A DNA stretch of 64,000 nt from Streptomyces sp. JH34 (GCF_029428875.1 NZ_JAJSOO010000001.1:6482501-6546500); one strand, 5' to 3'. Shown: positions 8,390 through 16,070, counted from the first letter of the stretch. Notes: a model not told the origin generated them from the letters alone. Numbers and translations are program-made.

Positions 8390-9694
8390 TCAGCCCTCCT
8401 TCGCCGCGGCGCACACGGCCCGGCAGATCCGTGCCACGTCGTCGTCGCCGGTCACATAGGGCGGCATCGTGTACACGAGATCGCGGAACGGGCGCAGCCA
8501 CACGCCCTCGCGGACCGCGGCCCGCGTGGCGGCGGCCATGTCCACCTCGTGATCGAGCTGCACCACCCCGATGGCACCCAGCACCCGGACATCGCGTACG
8601 CCCGGAACGCCGGCGGCCTCCGCCAGGCCCCGTCGCAGTCCCGCGCCGATCCGCTTCACCTCCAGCTCCCAGTCCTGGCCCAGCAGGAGGTCCACGGACG
8701 CGCAGGCGACCGCAGAGGCGAGCGGGTTGCCCATGAACGTCGGCCCGTGCGCCAGCACCGGCACGTCGCCGCTCGAAATGCCCTCCGCCACCCGCGAGGT
8801 GCACAGCGTCGCCGCCAGCGTCAGATAGCCGCCGGTCAGCGCCTTGCCGACGCACATGACATCCGGTGACACCCCGGCGTGCCCGGCCGCGAACAACTGC
8901 CCGGTCCGGCCGAACCCCGTCGCGATCTCGTCGAACACCAGCAGCACGTCGTGCTCGTCGCACGCCTCACGAAGCACCCGCAGATACGTCGGGGAGTGGA
9001 AGCGCATCCCGCCCGCCCCCTGCACCACGGGCTCCACGATCACCGCCGCCAGCTCGTCGGCGTGGGCGGCCACCAGCTCGCGCAGATGCCTCACGTAGGC
9101 GTCGTCGGGTTCGGCGTCGAAGCCGTCCGGAGGCGCGTCCGCGAAGACCTGCCGGGGGAGCGAGCCCGACCACAGCTCGTGCATCCCGCCCTCGGGGTCG
9201 CACACCGACATGGGCTGCCAGGTGTCCCCGTGGTACCCGCCGCGCCATGTCATCAGCCGGCGTTTGGCGGGCCGCCCCGCCGAACGCCAGTACTGCAGGC
9301 ACATCTTCACCGCGACCTCGACGGAGACCGACCCCGAATCGGCGAGGAAGACGTGCTGGAGGGGCTCCGGTGTGATCTCCACCAGCCGTGTCGCCAGCCG
9401 GACGGCGGGCTCGTGCGTGAGCCCGCCGAACATCACATGACTCATCCGGTCCAGCTGGCCGCGTGCGGCCTCGTTGAGCACCGGGTGGTTGTAGCCGTGG
9501 ACCGCCGACCACCAGGACGACATGCCGTCCACCAATTCGATCCGGCCGTGGGCGGGTTCGGCGAGCCGGAGACGTACCCCGGACGCCGACTCCACGACCA
9601 GCGGCTCCTGCCGGCCCGGCATGGGGCCGTAGGGGTGCCAGACGTGAGCCCGGTCCAGGGCACGGAGTTCCGACGGGCGGAGCTGATCAGGCAT
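8390..9694 (-). CDS. bioA: adenosylmethionine-8-amino-7-oxononanoate aminotransferase
   Basis: 434-residue PLP enzyme converting KAPA to DAPA with SAM as amino donor. Visible are WHPYGPM near the N-terminus, SSWWSAVHGYNHP, FADSGSVSVE, the PLP aspartate in VFDEIATGFGRTG, and the Schiff-base lysine in CVGKALTGGY. I start at the ATG at 9694 (MPDQLRPSEL), which overlaps the bioB stop by 8 nt and begins with family sequence; the open frame further upstream is the antisense shadow of bioB. Confidence 0.95.
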   Translation of the reverse strand: MPDQLRPSELRALDRAHVWHPYGPMPGRQEPLVVESASGVRLRLAEPAHGRIELVDGMSSWWSAVHGYNHPVLNEAARGQLDRMSHVMFGGLTHEPAVRLATRLVEITPEPLQHVFLADSGSVSVEVAVKMCLQYWRSAGRPAKRRLMTWRGGYHGDTWQPMSVCDPEGGMHELWSGSLPRQVFADAPPDGFDAEPDDAYVRHLRELVAAHADELAAVIVEPVVQGAGGMRFHSPTYLRVLREACDEHDVLLVFDEIATGFGRTGQLFAAGHAGVSPDVMCVGKALTGGYLTLAATLCTSRVAEGISSGDVPVLAHGPTFMGNPLASAVACASVDLLLGQDWELEVKRIGAGLRRGLAEAAGVPGVRDVRVLGAIGVVQLDHEVDMAAATRAAVREGVWLRPFRDLVYTMPPYVTGDDDVARICRAVCAAAKEG

Positions 9695-10904
9695 TGGGCG
9701 CGAGGTCCGTCCCGGCGCCACGGCGGCGGACCGCCACCAGGTCGGTGCGCGCCGCCAGGGCCTCCGAAGGTTCCGGAACGGCAGGCGCCCCTGCGTTCTC
9801 GCCGCACGGACCGCAGCCACCGCCGTGCGAACCGCACCCGCCGCCCTCATGAGCACCCGGTGCGCCGCCCTCGTGCGAGCCGCAGCCGGCGGCCGCGGGG
9901 GCGCGGTGCCCGGGCAAGGTCGTGGTGTCGGCGCCCTCCACCTCGAAACCGGCGTCCGCGATCATGTCGAGGTCGGTCTGACCGGACTGGCCCTCACTGG
10001 TCAGATAGTCACCCAGGAAGATGGAGTTGACCAGGTTCAGGGCGAGCGGCTGCATCGAACGCAGATGGACCTCGCGACCGCCCGCGAGCCGCACCTCGAC
10101 GTCCGGGCAGACGAACCTGACCATCGCCAGGATGCGCAGGCACCGCTGCGGCGTCAGGTGCCAGTCCTTCGCGAGCGGTGTCCCCTCCATGGGGATCAGG
10201 AAGTTCACCGGCACCGAGTCGGGATCCAGCTCACGCAGCGAGAAGACGACGTCCACCAGGTCGGCGTCCGTCTCGCCCATGCCGGCGATCAGACCCGAAC
10301 ACGCCGACAGCCCGGCGGCCTGGGCCTGCTGGACGGTGTCCACCCGGTCGGCGTACGTGTGCGTGGTCGTGATGTCCCCGTACGTCCCCTCCGAGGTGTT
10401 GAGGTTGTGGTTGTACGCGTCAGCCCCCGCCGACCTCAGCCGGTCGGCCTGGCCCTCCGACAACAGGCCGAGGCAGGCACACACCTCGACGCCCTCGTGC
10501 TGCTCCTTGATGGCCTCGATCGTCTGCGACACCCGGTCGACGTCGCGGTCGGTCGGTCCCCGGCCACTGGCCACCAGGCACACCCGCTTGGCGCCGCCGG
10601 CCACCCCCGCGGCAGCGGCCTTCCGCGCCTCGTCCGGCTTCAGCCAGGTGTACTTGAGGATCTCGGCCTTGGAGCCGAGACGCTGCGAGCAGTACGAGCA
10701 GTCCTCCGGGCAGAGCCCGGACTTCAGGTTCACCAGGTAGTTGAGTTTGACGCGCCGGCCGAACCACTGGCGGCGCACCTTTCCGGCGGCGGCCACCACG
10801 TCGAGCAGTTCGTCGTCGGAGGTCGCCAGTACGGCGAGCGCTTCGTCCCGGGTCGGCAGTTCGCGCCGCAGCCCCTTGTCCACCAGCGTGTTCAGCAGGT
10901 CCAT
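9687..10904 (-). CDS. bioB: biotin synthase with Gly/His/Cys-rich C-terminal tail
   Basis: 405-residue radical-SAM sulfur-insertion enzyme converting dethiobiotin to biotin. The [4Fe-4S] motif CPEDCSYC follows LVNLKSGL (about 58-72); KYTWLKPDEA, the NHNLNTSE stretch and the [2Fe-2S] arginine/cysteine region (AGGREVHLRS) are intact. After about residue 340 there is a 65-residue extension starting with glycine, histidine and cysteine repeats (seven Cys and His residues in about 30), absent from E. coli BioB but in my recollection seen in actinobacteria. The ATG at 10904 is where family homology begins. Confidence 0.95.
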   Translation of the reverse strand: MDLLNTLVDKGLRRELPTRDEALAVLATSDDELLDVVAAAGKVRRQWFGRRVKLNYLVNLKSGLCPEDCSYCSQRLGSKAEILKYTWLKPDEARKAAAAGVAGGAKRVCLVASGRGPTDRDVDRVSQTIEAIKEQHEGVEVCACLGLLSEGQADRLRSAGADAYNHNLNTSEGTYGDITTTHTYADRVDTVQQAQAAGLSACSGLIAGMGETDADLVDVVFSLRELDPDSVPVNFLIPMEGTPLAKDWHLTPQRCLRILAMVRFVCPDVEVRLAGGREVHLRSMQPLALNLVNSIFLGDYLTSEGQSGQTDLDMIADAGFEVEGADTTTLPGHRAPAAAGCGSHEGGAPGAHEGGGCGSHGGGCGPCGENAGAPAVPEPSEALAARTDLVAVRRRGAGTDLAPNA

Positions 10905-11048
10905 GGCCCTGATCCTGACGTACGGCACCGCCATCGGCCAAGGAGGAACCGGACAGTACGTCCGGTCGATGCTGTGTGTATTGCCACACCCTGGCCGGTT
11001 GCGCACTTGGCTAAGGTCTGTGAGCTGCCTACAAAAAGGGACCCGCTC
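10905..11048. promoter_or_regulatory. bioB / bioF divergent control region
   Basis: This 144-nt spacer must hold the promoters for bioBAD (minus) and bioF (plus). A possible plus-strand -10 TAAGGT lies near 11011, but no convincing -35 and no clear BirA- or BioQ-type palindrome is visible. Confidence 0.35.
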
Positions 11049-12197
11049 ATGTCCTACGCCCCGTTCGACTGGATCGACGACGAGGACCGGCGCCGCGCGG
11101 ACGCCGGACTGGTCCGGACGCTGCGCCCCCGCGCCGCGGAGACGGAAACGCTGGACCTCGCCAGCAACGACTACCTGGGCCTGAGCCGGCACCCCGAAGT
11201 CACCGCGGCGGCGGCGGACGCGGCACGGACATGGGGCGCGGGGTCCACCGGCTCGCGGCTCGTCACCGGGTCCACCGCGCTGCACGCCGAACTCGAGCGC
11301 GAACTGGCGGCCTTCTGCGGATTCGAGGCCGCCCTGGTCTTCTCCTCCGGCTACGCGGCCAACCTCGCCGCACTCACGGCGCTCACCGGACACGACTCGC
11401 TGATCGTCTCCGACGCGGGCAACCACGCCTCGATCGTCGACGGCTGCAGGCTCTCCCGGGCCGCCACGGCCGTCGTCCCGCACGCGGACCCCGAGGCCGT
11501 ACGCAAAGCGCTCATGACGCACGCCGGACGGGCGCTCGCCGTGAGCGACTCCGTCTTCTCGGTGGACGGCGACGCCGCCCCGCTCGCCGCACTCGCCGAG
11601 GTCTGCCGTGAGGCCGGCGCGCCCCTTCTCGTGGACGACGCGCACGGGCTCGGCGTCCTGGGAGAGGGCGGGCGCGGCGCGCTCGCCGCCGCCGGACTCG
11701 CGGGCGGCGAGGGGATCGTCGCCACGCTCACACTCTCCAAGTCGCTCGGCAGCCAGGGTGGAGCGGTGCTCGGACCCGCCCGGGTCATCCGGCATCTGGT
11801 CAACACCGCCCGTACGTTCATCTTCGACACGGGTCTCGCGCCGACGGCCGTCGGGGCTGCCCTGGGCGCACTGCGTCTGCTGCGCCGCGAACCCGAACGC
11901 GCGGCGAGGGCGGGGGGCGTCGCCGTGGAGCTGTACGACCGGCTGGTGGCGGCCGGACTGACCGCGGTGCGTCCCGACGCCGCCGTCGTGTCGGTCCGTG
12001 CGCCCTCGGCGGAGTCGGCGGTGCGCTGGGCCGCCGACTGCCGGGCGGCGGGGCTGGCGGTGGGGTGCTTCCGGCCGCCTTCGGTGCCCGACGGGATCTC
12101 CAGGCTCAGGCTGACCGCCCGTGCCGACCTGACGCAGGGGCAGATCGGGACGGCGGTGGACACCATCCTCGCGACGGCGCCCCTGCCGGTGGGCTGA
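11049..12197 (+). CDS. bioF: 8-amino-7-oxononanoate synthase
   Basis: 382-residue alpha-oxoamine synthase (PLP) condensing pimeloyl-ACP or -CoA with alanine to KAPA, first step of the pathway encoded here. Visible: LDLASNDYLGLS near residue 38, GAGSTGSRLVTG, the PLP pocket NHASIVDGCRLS, VDDAHGLGVLG with the PLP Asp/His, and the Schiff-base lysine in TLSKSLGSQGG. The ATG at 11049 gives the normal family length. It is transcribed away from bioBAD; no bioC or bioH is visible in the window. Confidence 0.95.
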   Translation: MSYAPFDWIDDEDRRRADAGLVRTLRPRAAETETLDLASNDYLGLSRHPEVTAAAADAARTWGAGSTGSRLVTGSTALHAELERELAAFCGFEAALVFSSGYAANLAALTALTGHDSLIVSDAGNHASIVDGCRLSRAATAVVPHADPEAVRKALMTHAGRALAVSDSVFSVDGDAAPLAALAEVCREAGAPLLVDDAHGLGVLGEGGRGALAAAGLAGGEGIVATLTLSKSLGSQGGAVLGPARVIRHLVNTARTFIFDTGLAPTAVGAALGALRLLRREPERAARAGGVAVELYDRLVAAGLTAVRPDAAVVSVRAPSAESAVRWAADCRAAGLAVGCFRPPSVPDGISRLRLTARADLTQGQIGTAVDTILATAPLPVG

Positions 12198-12227
12198 CCC
12201 TGCGGACCCGCGGGAGGCGCCCGTCTC

Positions 12228-12250
12228 CCGGGGGTACGGCGTGCCCCCGG
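12228..12250 (+). terminator. possible bioF terminator
   Basis: CCGGGGG (12228-12234) and CCCCCGG (12244-12250) form a 7-bp stem with a 9-nt loop about 30 nt after the bioF stop. Confidence 0.4.
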
Positions 12251-12679
12251 CTGGTGCCGTCCCGGACACGGGCGCCGCAGCCAGGGAGCACGGTGGCCGG
12301 CTCGACGTCAGCCCCGGCCCCCCTCCGGCGGACCATCTCCGCGGTGCACCGGAGGGGGGCCGGAACACGGCTGCGGCGACGACGCCGGTGGCACCGCTGT
12401 GCGGCGGCTTCGGACGGGCCTCCGCCGGGTGCGGGCGGCCCGGCCACCCGTAACGCCCCACGCGGGGGTGTCAGGCCTGCGCGGGAGCCGGCCAGGGAAG
12501 GGCGATGGACACGGTCGTCCCCCCCGTCCGGGGCGCTCGTGCGGTTCCCGGCCGTGGACCGGCTGCGCCGGCCGCGTACCACCCGTGTGATCGAGGGCGG
12601 CAGCGGCACGGCACTCACCGCACCGGGACTCGTGCTCGTGACCGGGCCCCAGCTGCACTGAACCTGTGGGGGAGGAGTG
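12251..12679. other. non-coding or decayed sequence between bioF and the NlpC/P60 gene
   Basis: No complete gene is visible. On the minus strand a short frame ending near 12472 reads TTVSIALPWPAPAQA before a stop, which looks like the tail of a sensor-kinase-like protein but has no matching upstream sequence in frame. On the plus strand a frame ending at 12661 reads GLVLVTGPQLH. Both may be remnants; neither can be assigned. Confidence 0.25.
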
Positions 12680-13150
12680 TCAGCGGACCCTCCCGTACCA
12701 GACGTTGCCGGACCAGATCTTCTCCAGCCGGACCACCGCCCCGGCCTTGGGCGAATGCCAGATCCTCCCGCTGCCGGCGTAGATGCCGACGTGGTACACG
12801 CTGCGGCCCGCATGGAAGAAGACCAGGTCGCCGCGTTTCCGCTGCGACCTGGAGACATGACGGGTCTTGTTGTACTGCTGCTGCGCCGTGCGGGGGAGTT
12901 TCCTGCCGGCTTTCCTGAACGAATAGAGCGTGAGCCCTGAGCAGTCGAACCGGGACGGGCCGGTGGCGCCCCATCTGTAGGGCGCGCCCTTCTTCGAGGC
13001 GGCGATGCTGAGCGCCTTCGTCGAGTAGGTGGCGGCCTCGGCCTCGTTCACGAAGCCCGGGGCCAGCACGGTGGTGCCCACCGCGAAGGTCAGGACCGAG
13101 GCCGTACCGACCCGGGCGAACAGAGACGGGACATGAACCTGCGCAGTCAT
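12680..13150 (-). CDS. secreted NlpC/P60 peptidoglycan endopeptidase
   Basis: 156-residue C40-family cysteine peptidase that cleaves stem peptides in peptidoglycan. A signal peptide (about 1-37, hydrophobic core SVLTFAVGTTVL, cleavage after AEA) precedes the single catalytic domain: nucleophile Cys in FDCSGLTLY, His in YHVGIYAG, third polar residue in RIWHSPKAG. The ATG at 13150 is chosen over a TTG two codons upstream because GAAGGG sits 6 nt before it. No SH3 or LysM domain is present. A ydaO-type riboswitch lies in the leader, linking wall turnover to c-di-AMP. Confidence 0.9.
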   Translation of the reverse strand: MTAQVHVPSLFARVGTASVLTFAVGTTVLAPGFVNEAEAATYSTKALSIAASKKGAPYRWGATGPSRFDCSGLTLYSFRKAGRKLPRTAQQQYNKTRHVSRSQRKRGDLVFFHAGRSVYHVGIYAGSGRIWHSPKAGAVVRLEKIWSGNVWYGRVR

Positions 13151-13167
13151 GCGCAACCCTTCGTCAG

Positions 13168-13340
13168 CCGCCTGTGAAGGATGACCTGTCGGGTTCGGGC
13201 TGGCGAAGTTGCCCGGCCGCGTGCAGCGGCTTCACCCCGAGGGCCGTCCGGAACTCCGGCCGGCCCGTTGTGCTCGGGTCCTCCACTCCTGCCGATCCAC
13301 TTCTGTCGACCAGACATCCGGACGGCGGCAGGACTCGGCG
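13168..13340 (-). ncRNA. ydaO/yuaA-type c-di-AMP riboswitch
   Basis: On the minus strand the leader has the conserved ydaO blocks in order: CGCCGAGTCCTGCC at its start, GGAGGACCCGA, CGGGGTGAAGCCG, GGCCGGGCAACTTCGCC, then CCCGAACCCGACAGGTCATCC and CAGGCGGC just before the ribosome-binding site. These match the family consensus from memory; in Streptomyces such leaders precede cell-wall hydrolase genes. High c-di-AMP is expected to switch expression off. The call is by eye; a covariance search would settle it. Confidence 0.85.
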
Positions 13341-13389
13341 TCCGCCCGGACCGCCCCGCCGCGGTGGCGGGGGCTTGTCGTCCCAGGGA

Positions 13390-13424
13390 TCTTTACCTAC
13401 GCGCTGCCGGATTTCCTGTCCGAA
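13390..13424 (-). promoter_or_regulatory. candidate promoter upstream of the riboswitch
   Basis: On the minus strand CGGACA is followed 17 nt later by TAGGTA (within TAGGTAAAGAT), placing a start a few nt before GGACGACAAGC and about 45 nt before the conserved riboswitch core. Inferred from consensus spacing. Confidence 0.4.
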
Positions 13425-13691
13425 GTGGCGATATGTGAGAGTCGTCACGACTGATCCGATCGAGTGGACGCCGTCCGCGCCCAGCCGCGACGGCCGGACC
13501 CGACCAGCCGCGTACCAGGGACGGAACCATGGATTCCGTTCAGCGTCCGCGCCGGATGCGCAAGTTGGGCTGTCCCTCGGGCGGGGGAGCGTCTACGCCG
13601 ATCGAGCGAGGCGAACTCATCGGCCCGCCGGGCGTGTCGCACATCGGTGCCGAAAGGGCGGTCCCTACCGGCGAGTCGGAGCGGAGGCCGC
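13425..13691. other. intergenic, no gene seen
   Basis: Between the riboswitch promoter and the next gene no frame shows a recognisable protein or good start signal. Confidence 0.35.
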
Positions 13692-14000
13692 TCAACTCGA
13701 AGGTGCCGGAGGCAGGGCGACCCGCCCCGCGCGACGTTCTCCGTCCAGCAGTCGCAGCGCTCTGGCCAGGGTGTCCGCGTGGATCTCCGACTCGCCCCGC
13801 TCATGCATCGAGACGAGTGCGTCGCGCAGGGCCGTGGCCCGCGAGGCGAGGGCCTGGGCCGCCCGGAGGGCGCCGTACGTGTCGCCGCCCCGGGCGGGAT
13901 TGATGCGGCCGAGCTGGTCGAGCACCTCCAGGTAGCAGTCGATGAACTCGGCCTCGGCGCGGGTCAGCGCGGGGAGCGGCGGTAACTGGGGCGGGAGCAT
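13692..14000 (-). CDS. small protein of unknown function, partner of the ClpP-like gene, contains a TTA codon
   Basis: 102-residue soluble, mostly helical protein I do not recognise. The N-terminus is proline/leucine-rich, the middle (about 12-90) is predicted helical with the acidic AEAEFIDCYLEVLDQLG, and the C-terminus is Pro/Arg-rich. Its ATG is 7 nt after the stop of the ClpP-like gene, so the two are cotranscribed and may interact. Codon 6 is TTA (13983-13985), a rare leucine codon read by the bldA tRNA in Streptomyces, so translation may be limited to late growth. Function unknown. Confidence 0.65.
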   Translation of the reverse strand: MLPPQLPPLPALTRAEAEFIDCYLEVLDQLGRINPARGGDTYGALRAAQALASRATALRDALVSMHERGESEIHADTLARALRLLDGERRAGRVALPPAPSS

Positions 14001-14007
14001 CGGGTGT

Positions 14008-14643
14008 TCACCTCGAGGAACGCGGCGGCTGGGGCGGCGTGCGGTTCTCCACGACGTGGTCCACCAGCCCGAACGCCAAGGCGGCCTCGGCGTCGAGGAT
14101 GGTGTCCCGTTCGATGTCGGCGCTGATCTGCTCCGTGGAACGATCCGTGTAACGGGCCAGCAAGGCCGTGAGCAGCTCGCGCTCGCGCGTCAACTCGCGC
14201 GCCCGGATGTCGAGATCGGACAGTTGGCCCCGCACCGGCTCGTCCAGGGCGGGTTGCTGGATGAGTACCCGGGCGCCCGGCAGGGCATGTCGGCGTCCCG
14301 GTGTTCCGGCGGCGAGCAGGACGGCGGCGGCTGCCCCCGCCTGCCCGAGGCAGAAGGTCTCCACTTCACAGGCGAGGAACCGCATGGTGTCGTGGACCGC
14401 CGTCATGGCGTTGAACGAGCCCCCGGGCGAATTGATGTAGAGGGACAGCGGCCGGTCGGGGTCCGCGTGCTCCAGATACATGAACTGGGCGATCAGGTCG
14501 GTCGCCGCGGTGTCGTCGACGGGAGTGCCGAGGAAGACGATCCGCTCGGACAGCAGCTTCGAGTACGGATCCATGTTCCGGGTTCCGTAGGCGGTGCGCT
14601 CGGTGAACTCGGGCAGGACGTAGCGGGCGGCGGGACGGATCAT
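14008..14643 (-). CDS. ClpP-like protein lacking catalytic Ser and His (pseudo-protease)
   Basis: 211-residue ClpP-fold protein. The family frame is clear: LSERIVFLGTPVDD, LYINSPGGS (about 68-76), CLGQAGAAAAVLLAAGTPGRR (about 98-117) and ARVLIQQP (about 124-131). The nucleophile Ser of the usual GQAASMG is replaced (GQAGAAA; Ala104) and the His of VLIHQP is Gln129, while an Asp at the third position (about D176) seems kept. Proteolysis is therefore unlikely; it could be a regulatory ring subunit like cyanobacterial ClpR. The ATG at 14643 matches normal ClpP length. Divergent from the antitoxin gene. Confidence 0.85.
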   Translation of the reverse strand: MIRPAARYVLPEFTERTAYGTRNMDPYSKLLSERIVFLGTPVDDTAATDLIAQFMYLEHADPDRPLSLYINSPGGSFNAMTAVHDTMRFLACEVETFCLGQAGAAAAVLLAAGTPGRRHALPGARVLIQQPALDEPVRGQLSDLDIRARELTRERELLTALLARYTDRSTEQISADIERDTILDAEAALAFGLVDHVVENRTPPQPPRSSR

Positions 14644-14693
14644 GGCGATGCCTCTCCTGGGCCTCGGGCTGCGCGTTTCGGAGTACGTCAAAA

Positions 14694-14711
14694 ATGTACA
14701 GGATGTACAGG
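14694..14711. promoter_or_regulatory. TGTACA direct-repeat operator between ClpP-like gene and antitoxin
   Basis: ATGTACAGG occurs twice in tandem (14694-14702, 14703-14711); each copy contains the palindrome TGTACA. TGTACA is the core of operators bound by YefM-type antitoxins, so autoregulation by the product of the gene at 14728 is likely, and the ClpP-like gene may share the control. Confidence 0.6.
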
Positions 14712-14727
14712 AGGTTAGAATGAGGTC

Positions 14728-15027
14728 ATGGCCTACGAGATTCCGGTGACGCAAGCCCGGGCGGAGCTCGCCGAACTGATCAACCGCGTCGTCTACGGCG
14801 GTGAACGCGTGGTGGTGACGCGGCACGGGAAGCCGCTGGTCGCCCTGGTCTCCGCCGCTGACCTGCAGCGACTCGAGAGCGAGGAGGCCGAGGCGCAGGA
14901 GGCGGCCGTGGAGGAACAGGTGATCAGCTCGGTGTCGTCCCTGCGTTCGGTGCCGTCCGCCACGGGTGAACGGCACCGCTTCGGAATCGCCGCGGAACAC
15001 CGGAGTCACGAGGACCGGGATCGCTGA
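14728..15027 (+). CDS. Phd/YefM-family antitoxin without a visible toxin gene
   Basis: 99-residue antitoxin. The N-terminal DNA-binding half has the family pattern MAYEIPVTQARAEL, then INRVVYGGERVVVTRHGKPLVALVSAADL. From about residue 65 the sequence (SSVSSLRSVP...) no longer resembles the toxin-binding tail, and no toxin gene follows; the next sequence is a truncated permease gene. The C-terminus may have been altered by the same rearrangement. Purine-rich GGAGG and GAGG lie upstream of the ATG. Possibly a solitary regulator now controlling the divergent ClpP-like gene. Confidence 0.8.
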   Translation: MAYEIPVTQARAELAELINRVVYGGERVVVTRHGKPLVALVSAADLQRLESEEAEAQEAAVEEQVISSVSSLRSVPSATGERHRFGIAAEHRSHEDRDR

Positions 15028-15057
15028 CGCCTTCGCGGTGCCGGCGGCGGCACTCTG

Positions 15058-15693
15058 TCAGGATCTGGGGCCGACCGGGTGCGGGTACCGCACGGGACGG
15101 GCGCACGCGGGGCGCCTTCGAGGGTTCGGGCACTGCGTGATCGCGAACAGCTGTGCGGCCGCGCCGACGAGCGTCAGGGCCGCCCGGGAGCCGCGCAGCC
15201 CCTTGACGGTCACCAGCGCACCCGCGGCGACCCCGGCGAGAGCCAGCGGCAGGATGCTCGCGCCGAGGGCGGCGCCCCGTGGGTCCGCCTTCGGCGCCGC
15301 GACGACATCGGTGACCGGTACGGCGGCCCCGGCGGGCGCGGCCCCCTTGACCGCCTCGGTCAGCAGCTGCGCCACGACAGGGCTCGCCGCCGACGCGGTG
15401 AGCAGTCGCGGCCCCTTGCCGGTGACGACGACGGCGCCGTATACGGCCCGGCCCTCGACCGCCCCGCGCGCGGCCTCCTCGTCGTCGTACCGGCGGATCT
15501 CGAAGGCGCCGCCGTATCGTTCGAACGCCCTCTGGAGCTGATCGGCCGCCGGGGCGGAACCCGCGACACCGACGGGCAGATCGCGCGGGGCGATCCGGGC
15601 TGCGGGCCACGAGAAGGCCCAGAGGCTGAGAGTCACGATCAGTGGGACGAGCGGGATGACGGCGACCGCGCGGCGGTTCGGCGCAGCAGGCAT
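15058..15693 (-). pseudogene. truncated YhgE/ABC-2-type membrane protein
   Basis: 211 residues remain. The start is normal: one membrane helix (about 10-27), then an extracytoplasmic domain (about 30-140) ending in TDVVAAPKADPRG and a second hydrophobic segment LPLALAGVAAGALV. Relatives continue with four or five more helices, but here the frame runs into CPNPRRRPACARP and stops at a place with no family resemblance. It probably lost the C-terminal half by deletion or frameshift. Its former neighbour, a TetR regulator, is also truncated immediately upstream. Confidence 0.6.
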
Positions 15694-15694
15694 G

Positions 15695-15931
15695 ACGACT
15701 GCCTCAAAGGGCTACGCGGGCATGCGCGTGGCCTGGGCGAAGCTGGTCGAGGCCTACCGTGCGGCCGGGCTCATGCCCTCCGGCGTGCCGGCCGACGACG
15801 TGGCCCGGACCCTGATCGCGAGCGCTCAGGGATTCATCGCGCAGGAGGCTCTCTTCGGCGGGGTCGAGCCCGAGGTCCTGGAGAACGGGCTGCGCGCGCT
15901 GATGTCCATGGATCCGCAAAAGACCAGTTAA
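15695..15931 (+). pseudogene. C-terminal remnant of a TetR-family regulator
   Basis: About 78 residues from ASKGYAGMRVAWAKLV to the TAA match the ligand-binding end of TetR proteins (EAYRAAGLMPSG, DDVARTLIASAQGFIAQEALFGG). The N-terminal helix-turn-helix is absent: upstream of about 15695 the DNA is the divergent permease start. A single deletion that removed the HTH and the intergenic region explains both this and the odd arrangement. No ribosome-binding site is evident. Confidence 0.65.
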
Positions 15932-15990
15932 CGCGCCGGAAAAACTTCCGCCCTAACGTGCAATACCTGGTCGCGGAATCCTCTTCATCG

Positions 15991-16020
15991 TTCAACAGAG
16001 TGTTGAAGCCGGGGTAGGGT
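15991..16020 (+). promoter_or_regulatory. urease promoter with overlapping palindrome
   Basis: A perfect palindrome TTCAACA-gag-TGTTGAA (15991-16007) overlaps a candidate -35 (TCAACA, 15992-15997) that lies 17 nt before a -10 TAGGGT (16015-16020). The start would be about 45 nt before the ureA GTG. A repressor bound to the palindrome would block this promoter. It does not look like a GlnR box. Confidence 0.55.
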
Positions 16021-16070
16021 CCCGCTGCGCCCGGGGCAGGTACCGGGCGGTAGACGAAGAGGGTGGAAGC

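Noticed and set aside
9825..11048. Upstream in-frame extension of bioF to 9825
   Set aside because: That stretch is antisense to bioB; family sequence starts at the ATG at 11049.
10905..12461. Upstream in-frame extension of bioB
   Set aside because: It is antisense to bioF; BioB homology begins at the ATG at 10904.
13529..13903. Plus-strand frame starting ATG at 13529
   Set aside because: It overlaps the 102-residue minus-strand gene and shows no domain or ribosome-binding site.
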